From: Chloroflexaceae bacterium
GTDB lineage: Bacteria > Chloroflexota > Chloroflexia > Chloroflexales > Chloroflexaceae
Assembly (NCBI GenBank): GCA_028282325.1
Contig: JANQID010000052.1
Coordinates: forward strand, 62,001 to 126,000
DNA length: 64,000 nt
Direction of reading: 5' to 3'
The position numbers and the translations under genes were made by a program. Of the stretch, positions 42,427 through 50,380 are shown one piece after another (the stretch's first letter is position 1; every line of letters begins with the position of its first letter). The notes under the pieces are model-generated. The model worked only from the letters and a program-made list of their open reading frames with translations, had not been told where the DNA came from and ran no database searches.

Positions 42427-43617
42427 TTATGCGTTGCTGCCAACCTGAATCATCCGTTTCCCAAGCTGGAGCGTTTCTTTCCCAAATGCGCGTAATAATC
42501 CGTGGCTGACAAAGATAAAGGGTGACGTGCCGCCAAAAGCTCCTGCGATGGCGTAGATTGTGCGCGGCGAAATGCGTCGCTCGCTGGTGATTGCATACAG
42601 AGGTTCCCAATAGTCAGGGAGAAATTTGGCTTTGAAGGCGTCTAGCCCATCGAAGTTATAGAAGCGTTGACCAAGCGAGCGCGTGGCATCGAGCAGCCAG
42701 CGCAGCCAGATCGGCTGATCTTGAGACGACACATTCGCACGCTGTGAAAGCGGCGAAAGTCCAAGCGTGACATAGGTTGCGCCGCTGGCGTTGAGATGGT
42801 GCATTGCAGCGTCGAGAAGGAGTTCAGATGTTCCGTTTGGCGCGTCGCCGCACCGCACCATATGCTCGATCAGCCAGCCGTTGCGCAACGGCACAGGAGA
42901 AGCGATCAGAAACCCGACAGTGTGATGGTCGCGTTCGGCGACATACACTCGCCGATCACACAAGTTGTCAAACGTGTCGGGTTCTACCAGAAAGTGCATC
43001 GGCGGCAATCCGCGTCCATCAAGCCATTCGTCCAGACAGCGACACAGCCCGGAATGATTGGTCGCTTGTTCAGGCCTCCACGGCATGACCGAGACATGCT
43101 TGTTGCGAGCGCGCGCGATCTGTGCGCGCACCGACGATTTGCGCTTCACAATCTCCGGCCAGCTTCGCGGATCCCAGGCTGGCTGCGCACCCAACAACAA
43201 CTGCGCCTCCGGCGAGCGATCGGTCAGCATTTCCAGAAAATACTCTTGAGCGCCGAAGTAGCAAACTTGCTGTCGATGACGGCGCGCATCGGCTTCGAAA
43301 GCGGCGACGACTTCGGTGAGGCGGGTTGGTTCGCCGATCGGCGCTCCGGCGACAACCCGAAATCCTCCGCTGGACACATATCCGACGGCTGCGTCGTAGT
43401 TCGGGGAGAACCAGAGGTGCATACCGATATTCAGGATCTGGAACGCCATCGTGCTTCTGCCGTGGAGCAACACGAGTTCGCGCGCCCGCCACCACGCGCG
43501 GTAGGATATTGGATCGGTTCGGATATGAGTTGGGGTTCTACATTCTGCTGCGGAAATAATGTTAGGATGGGGTGTCGTTTCAAATGTTGTTTGATGAGCG
43601 GGCTGAACGATGTCCAC
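42427..43617 (-). CDS. DUF2156 / MprF C-terminal-domain-like acyltransferase
   Basis: A 396-residue soluble protein resembling the catalytic GNAT-fold domain of phosphatidylglycerol lysyltransferase (MprF). Recognisable stretches are SYRAWWRARELVLLHGRSTM near 38-57, GGFRVVAGAPIGE near 84, KRKSSVRAQIARARNKHVSV near 158-177, LPPMHFLVEPDTFDNL near 205 and FYNFDGLDAFKAKFLPDYWE near 334-353. The MprF flippase half is absent, although a homologue of that type is encoded separately at 62147. The GTG at 43617 is the most upstream usable start. It could transfer an aminoacyl group to a lipid. The acceptor is not visible. Confidence 0.8.
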   Translation of the reverse strand: MDIVQPAHQTTFETTPHPNIISAAECRTPTHIRTDPISYRAWWRARELVLLHGRSTMAFQILNIGMHLWFSPNYDAAVGYVSSGGFRVVAGAPIGEPTRLTEVVAAFEADARRHRQQVCYFGAQEYFLEMLTDRSPEAQLLLGAQPAWDPRSWPEIVKRKSSVRAQIARARNKHVSVMPWRPEQATNHSGLCRCLDEWLDGRGLPPMHFLVEPDTFDNLCDRRVYVAERDHHTVGFLIASPVPLRNGWLIEHMVRCGDAPNGTSELLLDAAMHHLNASGATYVTLGLSPLSQRANVSSQDQPIWLRWLLDATRSLGQRFYNFDGLDAFKAKFLPDYWEPLYAITSERRISPRTIYAIAGAFGGTSPFIFVSHGLLRAFGKETLQLGKRMIQVGSNA

Positions 43618-43839
43618 ACAAACCTCTATGTATACGGGTTTTTTCTCTCTTGTTTAGCTGCTGTGCGTCACATTCTCGCGTTAGATTGTACGTCGGTTTT
43701 AAAACAATTGACATCCCACAAATGATTGTCATAAACGTCGCTGCTTATGGTTGCGCAACTTCTCACGACACTGGCGCAGGGTATCCGAACTCTGTACTTA
43801 TCATACCTCACCATTACTAAAAACACCAGTTCCAGTATG

Positions 43840-43892
43840 GCGTTGGGGGAATCGGAGATTCTTCGCTGCGCTCAGAATGACACCATTTGGTA
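43840..43892 (-). repeat. MITE-like element copy H (truncated, 53 bp)
   Basis: GCGTTGGGGGAATCGGAGAT through the CTTCGCTGCGCTCAGAATGA core to CACCATTTGGTA. The left half is missing, and about 19 bp are deleted before the right terminal repeat. Confidence 0.75.
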
Positions 43893-43895
43893 GCG

Positions 43896-44095
43896 TCAAC
43901 CGTTTCGGGAATGATTGACTCAAAGGCTTTGCCGGAGAGGTGGAAGCCTCCTGCGACGCCGTAGATAGGCAGCCCTTCTGTCAGATTGCACACGTAGTGC
44001 AACACATTCACAATACCCGAGTGGCTGCACGCGGACAACGCCAGCAGACCTTCATAGCGGATGCGCGGGTAGAGTATCTGCCAAGTCCGCGCCAT
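43896..44095 (-). pseudogene. Remnant of a metallo-beta-lactamase fold protein, abutted by a repeat
   Basis: The minus strand encodes EGLLALSACSHSGIVNVLHY then NLTEGLPIYGVAGGFHLSG and ends IIPETV. This matches the middle of COG1237-type metallo-hydrolases (compare GCGHAGIVN and GGFHL). The N-terminal metal-binding HxHxDH part is absent, with a stop just upstream. The repeat copy at 43840-43892 begins 3-6 bp after the homology ends. The element probably inserted into, or recombined at, this gene. Confidence 0.7.
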
Positions 44096-44209
44096 ATTCG
44101 GTTATCATACACATAAGGCTTGATCCCAAATCACCACAATGATGGCTATCAAGCTTGGCAGCTGTACAGCCGCAGTTCATAAACTTTCAAATCTGGATGA
44201 GGAACAACA

Positions 44210-45340
44210 ATGACGAAGTACGTCGGCGTGCTTACTGCCGGGGGCGACAGCCCCGGTTTGAACGCGGCGTTGCGTGGCGCAGGCAAGGCTGCGCTGGGGC
44301 GCTTTGGCATGCAGGTTATTGGCTTTCGTGACGGCTTTCGCGGGTTAATGGAAAACCGGACGGTGCGATTGGATGAAACGGCGCTATCGGGTATCCTGAC
44401 GCTTGGCGGCACCATTCTGGGGACGAGTCGCGACAAACCGCACCGAATGCCGATTGGTAATTCGGTGCTCGACATGACCGAGCTAATCGTTGACAACTAT
44501 TGCAAGCATCACCTCGATGTGTTAGTGTGCATGGGCGGCGGCGGCACCCAGAAAAACGCCTACCACTTGCTGCAACATGGATTGAATATCGTGACGCTGC
44601 CCAAGACGATCGACAATGACTTAGCGATGACCGACGTCACTTTCGGGTTTGATACGGCTCTGGGCATCGCGACCGAAGCGATCGACCGATTGCATAGCAC
44701 GGCGCATAGCCACCACCGCATTATCGTGGTAGAAATTATGGGTCACAAAACCGGATGGCTGGCGTTGGGCTCCGGGATTGCCGGTGGGGCTGATGTAATT
44801 CTCATTCCCGAAATTCCTTACGACATCGAGAAAGTCGCTGAGGCGATACTTCAGCGCAGTCGGGGCGGCAAGCGCTTCAGCATCGTCGCTGTGGCCGAGG
44901 GAGCGATCTCGAACGATCAGGTTGAACTTGTCGATTCCGCCGAATCTCCCAGCGGCAACCCAGATAACGCTGCTGCGAAGAAACACAAGAAAACGATTGC
45001 TTCTGAAGGCAATGGGTTGGATCGAGGAGCCAACGGAGGAATCTTGCACCTGGCGCGGAGATTGGAAGAATTAACCAGCCTCGAATCGCGGATAACGATG
45101 TTGGGGCATCTCCAACGCGGCGGCGCGCCTTCCGCAACGGATCGATTGTTAGCGACGCGCTTGGGGACGGCGTGTGCTGCGCTGATCGATCAAGGCGTGT
45201 ATGGCGTTATGGTGGCCGCACGTGGCGAAGGTGTCGATGTGGTGCCGCTTAAGGATGTCGTTGGCAAGCGGAAAACGGTGCCGCTCGATCATCCCTGGAT
45301 CGAAAGCGCCCGCAGTGTTGGCACGAGCCTGGGCGATTAA
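44210..45340 (+). CDS. pfkA: 6-phosphofructokinase
   Basis: A 376-residue glycolytic enzyme that phosphorylates fructose-6-phosphate. [18 protein letters not shown] is the N-terminal loop, [13 protein letters not shown] lies near 65, and [20 protein letters not shown] near 130 holds the catalytic Asp. [19 protein letters not shown] and [16 protein letters not shown] complete the site. The nucleotide-site motif is GGGGT where E. coli has GGDGS, and Lys replaces Gly in PKTIDND. Gly at the position equivalent to 104 points to ATP use, while the Lys is shared with PPi enzymes. ATP dependence is therefore likely but not certain. A short insert lies near 235-260. Confidence 0.92.
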   Translation: MTKYVGVLTAGGDSPGLNAALRGAGKAALGRFGMQVIGFRDGFRGLMENRTVRLDETALSGILTLGGTILGTSRDKPHRMPIGNSVLDMTELIVDNYCKHHLDVLVCMGGGGTQKNAYHLLQHGLNIVTLPKTIDNDLAMTDVTFGFDTALGIATEAIDRLHSTAHSHHRIIVVEIMGHKTGWLALGSGIAGGADVILIPEIPYDIEKVAEAILQRSRGGKRFSIVAVAEGAISNDQVELVDSAESPSGNPDNAAAKKHKKTIASEGNGLDRGANGGILHLARRLEELTSLESRITMLGHLQRGGAPSATDRLLATRLGTACAALIDQGVYGVMVAARGEGVDVVPLKDVVGKRKTVPLDHPWIESARSVGTSLGD

Positions 45341-45509
45341 GCGTGCTATGCACACGCCTTGCCCCGGATCGAATCGCGCCGCCGACAATGTTGGGAAGCC
45401 GTCGCAGCCGATGCGATCACTGCTGTAATGGCTATTTCAGGTTATACAGATAAGCAAGGCCTTCATACGAGCGTGGCTTTATAGCCAGTGCGATACGCTT
45501 CGTTAAGCT

Positions 45510-45538
45510 TTGCACTGGCCGTATGGGCGTGCTATAAT
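45510..45538 (+). promoter_or_regulatory. Sigma-70 promoter upstream of fabF
   Basis: TTGCAC (45510-45515), a 17-bp spacer and TATAAT (45533-45538), leaving a leader of roughly 85-95 nt before the start codon. Confidence 0.65.
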
Positions 45539-45632
45539 CGCGGGTCAAAATGGCAAAAACTTCTTATACGCTGCAAGGCCCCTTATGCTATGCTGCCATG
45601 TGGGCGGCGCACAAATAATATAACATTGGTTG

Positions 45633-47060
45633 ATGCTTATGGCGCGGATACGACAGATGCGAAGCAAAGCGCTGCGACGACAATTACTATCGCTGGCTCA
45701 GGCAGGCGTTGCCGGCTCCAGAGAGACCATCGATGAGCAAATTGATCATCTTCTTGCTGAGATGTTGGATGAAACGCCAATAACCGCACCTGCTCTGTTG
45801 CCAATCGATGAAGTTGATCCCAATCAACGGATTGTTGTTACCGGTATAGGCCTGGTTACGCCTTTCGGCGTCGGCATTGAACCGTTCTGGTCGGGTCTGA
45901 TTGAAGGTCGCAGCGCCGTGTCGCGCATTGTGCGCTTTGATACAAGCGAGTTTGCATGCCAGATTGCAGGACAGGTTGAGGATTTCGAGCCGCGTGAGTT
46001 CATCGAAGCCAAAGACGCGCGGCGTATGTCGCGCAGCAGTCAGTTTGCCGTCGCTGCGGCGCGGATGGCGATTGATCATGCCGACCTCGAAATTCACGCT
46101 GGAAATTGCGATGACATTGGCGTGTATGTAGCGTGCGGTTCAACGTCGCTGCCTGAAACTGAGCAGGCGGTTGAGACTCTGCTCAACAAGGGCCCTATGC
46201 GAATTAGTCCATTGTATATTCCTTCCGCATTGCCCAATATGCCCTCGTGTCAGGTGGCGATACAGCTTGGCTTGTATGGCTACAACTCGACGATCGCCAC
46301 AGCTTGCGCCGCGAGCGCTCAGGCAATCGGCGAAGCTGCCGCGATCATTCGGCGCGGCGATGCAGAGGTGATGCTGGCCGGCGGGACGGACGCGTCGATA
46401 AGTCGCCTGGCGCTGGGTAGTTTTAGCGTCATGCGGGCGTTGAGCACGCGCAACGACGAACCGGAGCGAGCTTCGCGCCCGTTCGATGCCCAGCGCGATG
46501 GATTTGTCGCCAGCGAGGGCGCCGGGGTGCTGGTGTTGGAACGGTTGTCGCATGCTCACCAGCGCGACGCGCGTGTATACGCCGAGTTGCTCGGCTATGG
46601 CGGCTCGTGCGACGCCTATCATGTCACCGCCCCTGATCCGACCGGAAGGTCCGCAGCGCGAGCCATGCGCCGTGCATTGGCCAACGCCCGCGTCGATCCG
46701 CAGCAAGTCGATTATATCAACGCCCACGCGACCAGTACCGTCGCGGGCGACATTGCCGAGACGATCGCGATCAAGCAGGTGTTTGACGAATATGCTTACA
46801 GCATACCGGTTAGTTCGACGAAATCGATGACCGGACACCTGACCGGCTCGGCGGGCGTGGTGGAGGCGGCGGCGGTGATTCTGGCATTGAATCATAGCAT
46901 CCTGCCGCCGACGATCAATCAGGAATTTCCCGATCCTCAATGTGACCTGGATTATATTCCCAATATGGCGCGCCAGAGTGACGCCCAGATTGCAATGTCA
47001 AACTCTTTTGGCTTTGGCGGCGTCAACGCGGTGCTCATATTCAAGCGGCATGATCAGTAG
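45633..47060 (+). CDS. fabF: 3-oxoacyl-[acyl-carrier-protein] synthase II (FabF-like)
   Basis: A 475-residue condensing enzyme that elongates fatty acids. The domain starts at RIVVTGIGLVTPFGVGIEPF near 66-85. The catalytic Cys is in ATACAASAQAIGEAA near 220. The two His are in YINAHATSTVAGD near 363 and KSMTGHLTGSAG near 397. A roughly 60-residue helical, charged N-terminal extension (RIRQMRSKALRRQLLSLAQ) precedes the fold and is unusual for FabF. ATGs at 45633 and 45639 are both possible; neither has a clear ribosome site. No other fatty-acid gene is nearby. It could serve a specialised pathway. Confidence 0.88.
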   Translation: MLMARIRQMRSKALRRQLLSLAQAGVAGSRETIDEQIDHLLAEMLDETPITAPALLPIDEVDPNQRIVVTGIGLVTPFGVGIEPFWSGLIEGRSAVSRIVRFDTSEFACQIAGQVEDFEPREFIEAKDARRMSRSSQFAVAAARMAIDHADLEIHAGNCDDIGVYVACGSTSLPETEQAVETLLNKGPMRISPLYIPSALPNMPSCQVAIQLGLYGYNSTIATACAASAQAIGEAAAIIRRGDAEVMLAGGTDASISRLALGSFSVMRALSTRNDEPERASRPFDAQRDGFVASEGAGVLVLERLSHAHQRDARVYAELLGYGGSCDAYHVTAPDPTGRSAARAMRRALANARVDPQQVDYINAHATSTVAGDIAETIAIKQVFDEYAYSIPVSSTKSMTGHLTGSAGVVEAAAVILALNHSILPPTINQEFPDPQCDLDYIPNMARQSDAQIAMSNSFGFGGVNAVLIFKRHDQ

Positions 47061-47095
47061 CAACAGAAATCGGATTCGGCATTCCGCGAGCGCAT

Positions 47096-48127
47096 ATGAA
47101 TTGGAACATCATCGGTCACGAGTGGGCCGTACACTATTTGCGGCAAAGCATCGCGTGCAAGCGCGAGGCGCATGCCTACTTGATCACCGGCCCGGCGAGC
47201 GTGGGGAAGGCGCTGTTGGCGTTGCGCCTGGCACAGACGTTGAATTGTGAACAAGGCGGCGATGAGCCGTGTCTGGCGTGTCGCACCTGTCGGCGAATCG
47301 AGCGCGGCAACTATCCGGATGTACGGATCGCAAGTATGGCCACGCAAGCTGCTGGCCTTAAACCGGACGAGGCGGCACGGCAGAAAGAACTCAAGATCGG
47401 GACGATTCGCGAGTGGCGAGGTGACATCACTTTGAAGCCCTACGAAGGCCGCCGACGGGTGTTCATACTGCACGATGCCGAGCGGCTCAACGAAGAAGCC
47501 TCCAACGCGATGCTCAAGACGCTGGAAGAACCGCCCGCATTCGCTAACTTGATCCTGATCGCCAACAGTACGGATCTGTTGCCTACGATTGTCTCGCGCT
47601 GCCAGGTCATTCGCCTGCGACCGCTCCCACGCCGGCAGGTCGCTGCGGCGCTGTCCGAACGGGTGGATATAAGTGTGGAGGATGCGGCTTTGCTGGCCGC
47701 CTGGAGCGGCGGACGAATTGGATGGGCTTTGCGTATGGCCGAAGATTCGGAGGCGTTGCAGGCGCGCCAGGATCAACTCGCCGCCTTGCTTGAACTGCAC
47801 AACCAGCCGTTGAGCGTAGCGTTTCGCTGGGCCGAGGAGCGCGCCAAAGAATATCGCGGCGGCGAACAGCAGATGGTCTTTGAATGGATCGAACTCTGGC
47901 AGAGCTGGTGGCGTGATGTGATGCTCGCTGCTGCCGGTTGCCTGGAGAGCATTGCGAACATTGACCGGCGCGCCGACTTGGAACGGCTCGCGCGCGCTTA
48001 CGAACTAGAGCGCGTCTATGGCTTCACCAGGCGTCTGAGTGAGGCGATGCAACAACTCCGTGAGAACGTCTCGCCGCAACTGGTCTTGGAGAATTTGCTT
48101 GTGCATATGCCTGCCCGCGCGCGATAA
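47096..48127 (+). CDS. holB: DNA polymerase III subunit delta'
   Basis: A 343-residue clamp-loader subunit. NIIGHEWAVHYLRQSI is the typical start. AYLITGPASVGKALLALRLA near 24-43 is a P-loop ending GKA rather than GKT/S, as expected for delta', which does not hydrolyse ATP. CEQGGDEPCLACRTCRRIE near 51-69 is the zinc module. KPYEGRRRVFILHDAERLNE and NAMLKTLEEPP near 138-148 are conserved sensor regions. It begins 35 bp after fabF and probably shares its transcript. Confidence 0.9.
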   Translation: MNWNIIGHEWAVHYLRQSIACKREAHAYLITGPASVGKALLALRLAQTLNCEQGGDEPCLACRTCRRIERGNYPDVRIASMATQAAGLKPDEAARQKELKIGTIREWRGDITLKPYEGRRRVFILHDAERLNEEASNAMLKTLEEPPAFANLILIANSTDLLPTIVSRCQVIRLRPLPRRQVAAALSERVDISVEDAALLAAWSGGRIGWALRMAEDSEALQARQDQLAALLELHNQPLSVAFRWAEERAKEYRGGEQQMVFEWIELWQSWWRDVMLAAAGCLESIANIDRRADLERLARAYELERVYGFTRRLSEAMQQLRENVSPQLVLENLLVHMPARAR

Positions 48128-48132
48128 CCACT

Positions 48133-48678
48133 ATGTCGCATATACTGCTCACGAAACTTCACCGCCCGCCAATCGCTCCCACATACATCCCACGCCCGCA
48201 CCTTCAACAGCGATTGGATGCCGGCCTGGCCGAGCAACGGCGTTTGACGCTGGTCTCCGCGCCGGCCGGTTTTGGCAAAACCTCCTGTGTCAGCGCCTGG
48301 GTCGGCGGGCTGGATTGCCCGGTGAGCTGGCTCGCGCTGGATGCCGCAGATGATGAGCCGGGGCGTTTTTTCACCTATGTAATCACCGCGCTGCAAACGA
48401 TCGATGCCAATCTTGGCCGCGAAATCGAAGGCTTGCTGCGCGCCGGTCAGCTCCCACCCGGCGAGATTATCATCACCACGTTCAGCAACGATCTGCTGAA
48501 GCTGTCTGATCGCTGCGTGCTTGTCCTGGATGATTTTCAGGTAATTGAAGATCGTTTCATCCTCAATGTCTTGCAGCAGTTGCTGGCCAATCTGCCGGAA
48601 TCACTTCACCTGGCGCTGCTCACCCGCGAAGATCGAATGGCGTCATTCCAGGCTTATTCATTCTTGGTAAATGAATGA
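48133..48678 (+). pseudogene. N-terminal fragment of a LuxR/MalT-type STAND regulator
   Basis: An 181-residue open frame matching only the NTPase start of MalT-like regulators (normally about 900 residues with a C-terminal LuxR HTH): LLTKLHRPPIAPTYIPRPHL, Walker A LVSAPAGFGKTSCVSAWV near 41-58, WLALDAADDEPGRFFTYVI near 68, Walker B VLVLDDFQVIED near 134, and LHLALLTREDR near 158. The frame then ends in unrelated residues. The TPR and HTH parts are absent, so DNA-binding function is lost. It starts 5 bp after holB. Confidence 0.75.
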
Positions 48679-48721
48679 TACAATTTAGTGACTTAGGTTG
48701 TAAAACCTGCTGATCGAGCGT

Positions 48722-48750
48722 TTGACACGCCCTGACAGCTTTGCTATAAT
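48722..48750 (+). promoter_or_regulatory. Consensus sigma-70 promoter for the rplU operon
   Basis: TTGACA (48722-48727), exactly 17 bp, then TATAAT (48745-48750): a full consensus, the strongest promoter in the window, about 115 bp before rplU. Confidence 0.8.
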
Positions 48751-48756
48751 CGTATG

Positions 48757-48866
48757 AGCTAAGGGCGGTTCATCCGCTCTCTTTTCATGTCGCCGCAAAC
48801 ACGAGAAGCCGCCAGCGAGCGCAGGGACTGGCTCTTGCGCTGCGTGTTTGCTGAAGGAGCACAGGC
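48757..48866 (+). ncRNA. Structured leader of rplU (candidate L21 autoregulatory leader)
   Basis: About 110 nt lie between the promoter and the GTG start. A 9-bp pair GCAAACACG (48795-48803) / CGTGTTTGC (48843-48851) encloses further short G/C pairs. It ends 1-2 bp before the GAAGGAG ribosome site. Ribosomal-protein leaders of this kind often bind the encoded protein. This one is an inference from structure and position. Confidence 0.4.
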
Positions 48867-49178
48867 GTGTACGCAATAGTTCGCGACCGCGGGATGCAAT
48901 ACCGCGTCGAGCCAGGACAGACACTTCGGGTCGATTTGCTTGATGTCGAACCGGGCGCAGTGGTCGATTTCGATGAAGTATTGATGGTCAGCAACGATAG
49001 CGGCGTCAAAGTTGGCGCGCCGCTGGTCGAAGGCGCAAAAGTGCGCGCCAAAGTTGTGGGCAATATTAAAGGCCAGAAAATTATCGTCTTTCGTTATCGC
49101 AACAAAAAGCGCTATCGTCGCCGCACCGGCCATCGTCAGAAGTATACCAACGTCAAGATCAACGAGATTATCGTGTAA
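48867..49178 (+). CDS. rplU: 50S ribosomal protein L21
   Basis: 103 residues, the normal L21 length. MYAIVRDRGMQYRVEPGQTL, GAKVRAKVVGNIKGQKIIVF and YRNKKRYRRRTGHRQKYTNV are hallmark stretches. L21 binds 23S rRNA in the large subunit. The GTG start has GAAGGAG 7 bp upstream. It is followed by rpmA (L27), the near-universal pairing, and then rpmE. Confidence 0.97.
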   Translation: MYAIVRDRGMQYRVEPGQTLRVDLLDVEPGAVVDFDEVLMVSNDSGVKVGAPLVEGAKVRAKVVGNIKGQKIIVFRYRNKKRYRRRTGHRQKYTNVKINEIIV

Positions 49179-49280
49179 GCGAACGCAGAAAAATGGAGCG
49201 CTTGCACAGACAGGTCAGAAGCACGTGATGTGATTCTTGCGAGCGTACCTTTAATTTATCAGTCACGAGGAGTGTGGGCA

Positions 49281-49577
49281 ATGGCACACAAAAAAGGCGT
49301 CGGCAGTTCGCGCAACGGGCGTGATAGCAAGCCGAAAATGCGTGGCGTAAAGTGTTTTGGGGGCGAGCACGTCATCCCTGGCAACATCATCGTACGCCAG
49401 TGCGGAACGAAAATCAAACCCGGCCCAAACGTTGGCATGGGTCGCGACTATACTATCTATGCTCTTGTTGAAGGCCATGTCTACTTCCAGCCTTATTCGC
49501 GAACCCAGAAAATGGTGAGCGTTGTTCCAATCGAAAGCGCGCCCGCCTCGCCGGAGGCTGCATCGTCCGGTGCATAA
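49281..49577 (+). CDS. rpmA: 50S ribosomal protein L27
   Basis: 98 residues. [19 protein letters not shown] is the conserved N-terminus that reaches the peptidyl-transferase centre. [20 protein letters not shown] and [16 protein letters not shown] follow. The start has no Firmicutes-type N-terminal extension, so no Prp-type cleavage is expected. The C-terminus has a short Ala/Ser/Pro tail. The ATG at 49281 is set by the conserved MAHKK. It lies 102 bp after rplU. Confidence 0.97.
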   Translation: MAHKKGVGSSRNGRDSKPKMRGVKCFGGEHVIPGNIIVRQCGTKIKPGPNVGMGRDYTIYALVEGHVYFQPYSRTQKMVSVVPIESAPASPEAASSGA

Positions 49578-49610
49578 CGCGCTATGATGCAGGCATTGAG
49601 GAGCATCGAC

Positions 49611-49913
49611 GTGAGAAAAGATATTCACCCGAAAGCATATACGACAGGCGTCGTTTGCAGTACGTGCGGCACGGTTTGGGATGTGCGCTCCAGCCGTGAG
49701 AATCTGCGCGTGGATATTTGTTCAAATTGCCACCCATTCTTCACCGGCGAGCAGCGCATTGTTGATACCGCCGGCCAGGTTGATCGCTTTATGAAGCGTC
49801 TGGCTAACTCACAAGAGCGCCAGGCCGATCAGCAACGCCGCAAGGCCAAAGCTGAAGAGCCGCCCGAAAAGAAGAAGAGCTTGCTCAAAGAGATCTACGG
49901 TGACGAAGCCTGA
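49611..49913 (+). CDS. rpmE: 50S ribosomal protein L31, zinc-binding type, with extended tail
   Basis: 100 residues; L31 is usually about 70. RKDIHPKAYTTGVVCSTCGT starts the protein. CSTC near 15-18 and ICSNCHPFFTGEQRIVDTAG near 37-56 supply the Cys pairs of the zinc (C+) form. After GQVDRFMKRL comes a charged, helical tail (AEEPPEKKKSLLKEIYGDEA). I chose the GTG at 49611 for its GAGGAG site; an ATG at 49584 would add nine non-conserved residues. Confidence 0.93.
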   Translation: MRKDIHPKAYTTGVVCSTCGTVWDVRSSRENLRVDICSNCHPFFTGEQRIVDTAGQVDRFMKRLANSQERQADQQRRKAKAEEPPEKKKSLLKEIYGDEA

Positions 49914-50017
49914 TCTGCGTTTGGTGCGGGGAGAGTCGAAAAGCTACAATCCGACGCGCGTCTGTCATCAATGACGGGCGCGTTTCTCATACCAAATGCG
50001 GTTGAAGATTTCCGCGA

Positions 50018-50050
50018 AAACCTGCCAGGTTTTAGGAACCTGGCAGGTTT
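50018..50050. repeat. ACCTG-type inverted repeat, copy 3
   Basis: Arms AAACCTGCCAGGTT / AACCTGGCAGGTTT (14 bp, 5-nt loop) between rpmE and a convergent small gene. Probably a bidirectional terminator. Confidence 0.7.
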
Positions 50051-50062
50051 GACATGCGAGCG

Positions 50063-50263
50063 CTACATAAAGAACGCCGCCGCGATCATCGCTGCAAGTA
50101 ACAAGCCGCCCCAGATAAGAATACGCACGAGATCGGCACGCACATAGGCATAGTCAGCCGAGTAGTCTACTGGTTGAACGGCGGTTCGCTGCGGCGCCTG
50201 GGCCTGGCGACGCTGCGGCGAGCGCACCGGCTGGCGGCGACGTTGACGAGATTGAGCGGGCAT
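50063..50263 (-). CDS. Small tail-anchored membrane protein
   Basis: 66 residues. The first 35 are very basic and Gln-rich (RQRRRQPVRSPQRRQAQAPQ). A single C-terminal membrane helix (LIWGGLLLAAMIAAAFFM) ends the protein, so it should sit N-in with its tail in the membrane. I do not recognise a family. It faces rpmE across a hairpin and diverges from purK. Confidence 0.6.
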   Translation of the reverse strand: MPAQSRQRRRQPVRSPQRRQAQAPQRTAVQPVDYSADYAYVRADLVRILIWGGLLLAAMIAAAFFM

Positions 50264-50380
50264 ATCTGCATGCTCCCTGGCTGCTATCTTGACACATTGT
50301 GCATTATACCATCTGTTACGTCTGTGCCGAGAAACGGCGTACGCTTGCGCAAGCCGCGATCTCCAGCTATGATAACGCCC

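Noticed and set aside
48133-48678. Functional LuxR regulator
   Set aside because: Only the first 180 residues of the NTPase domain exist; the HTH is absent.
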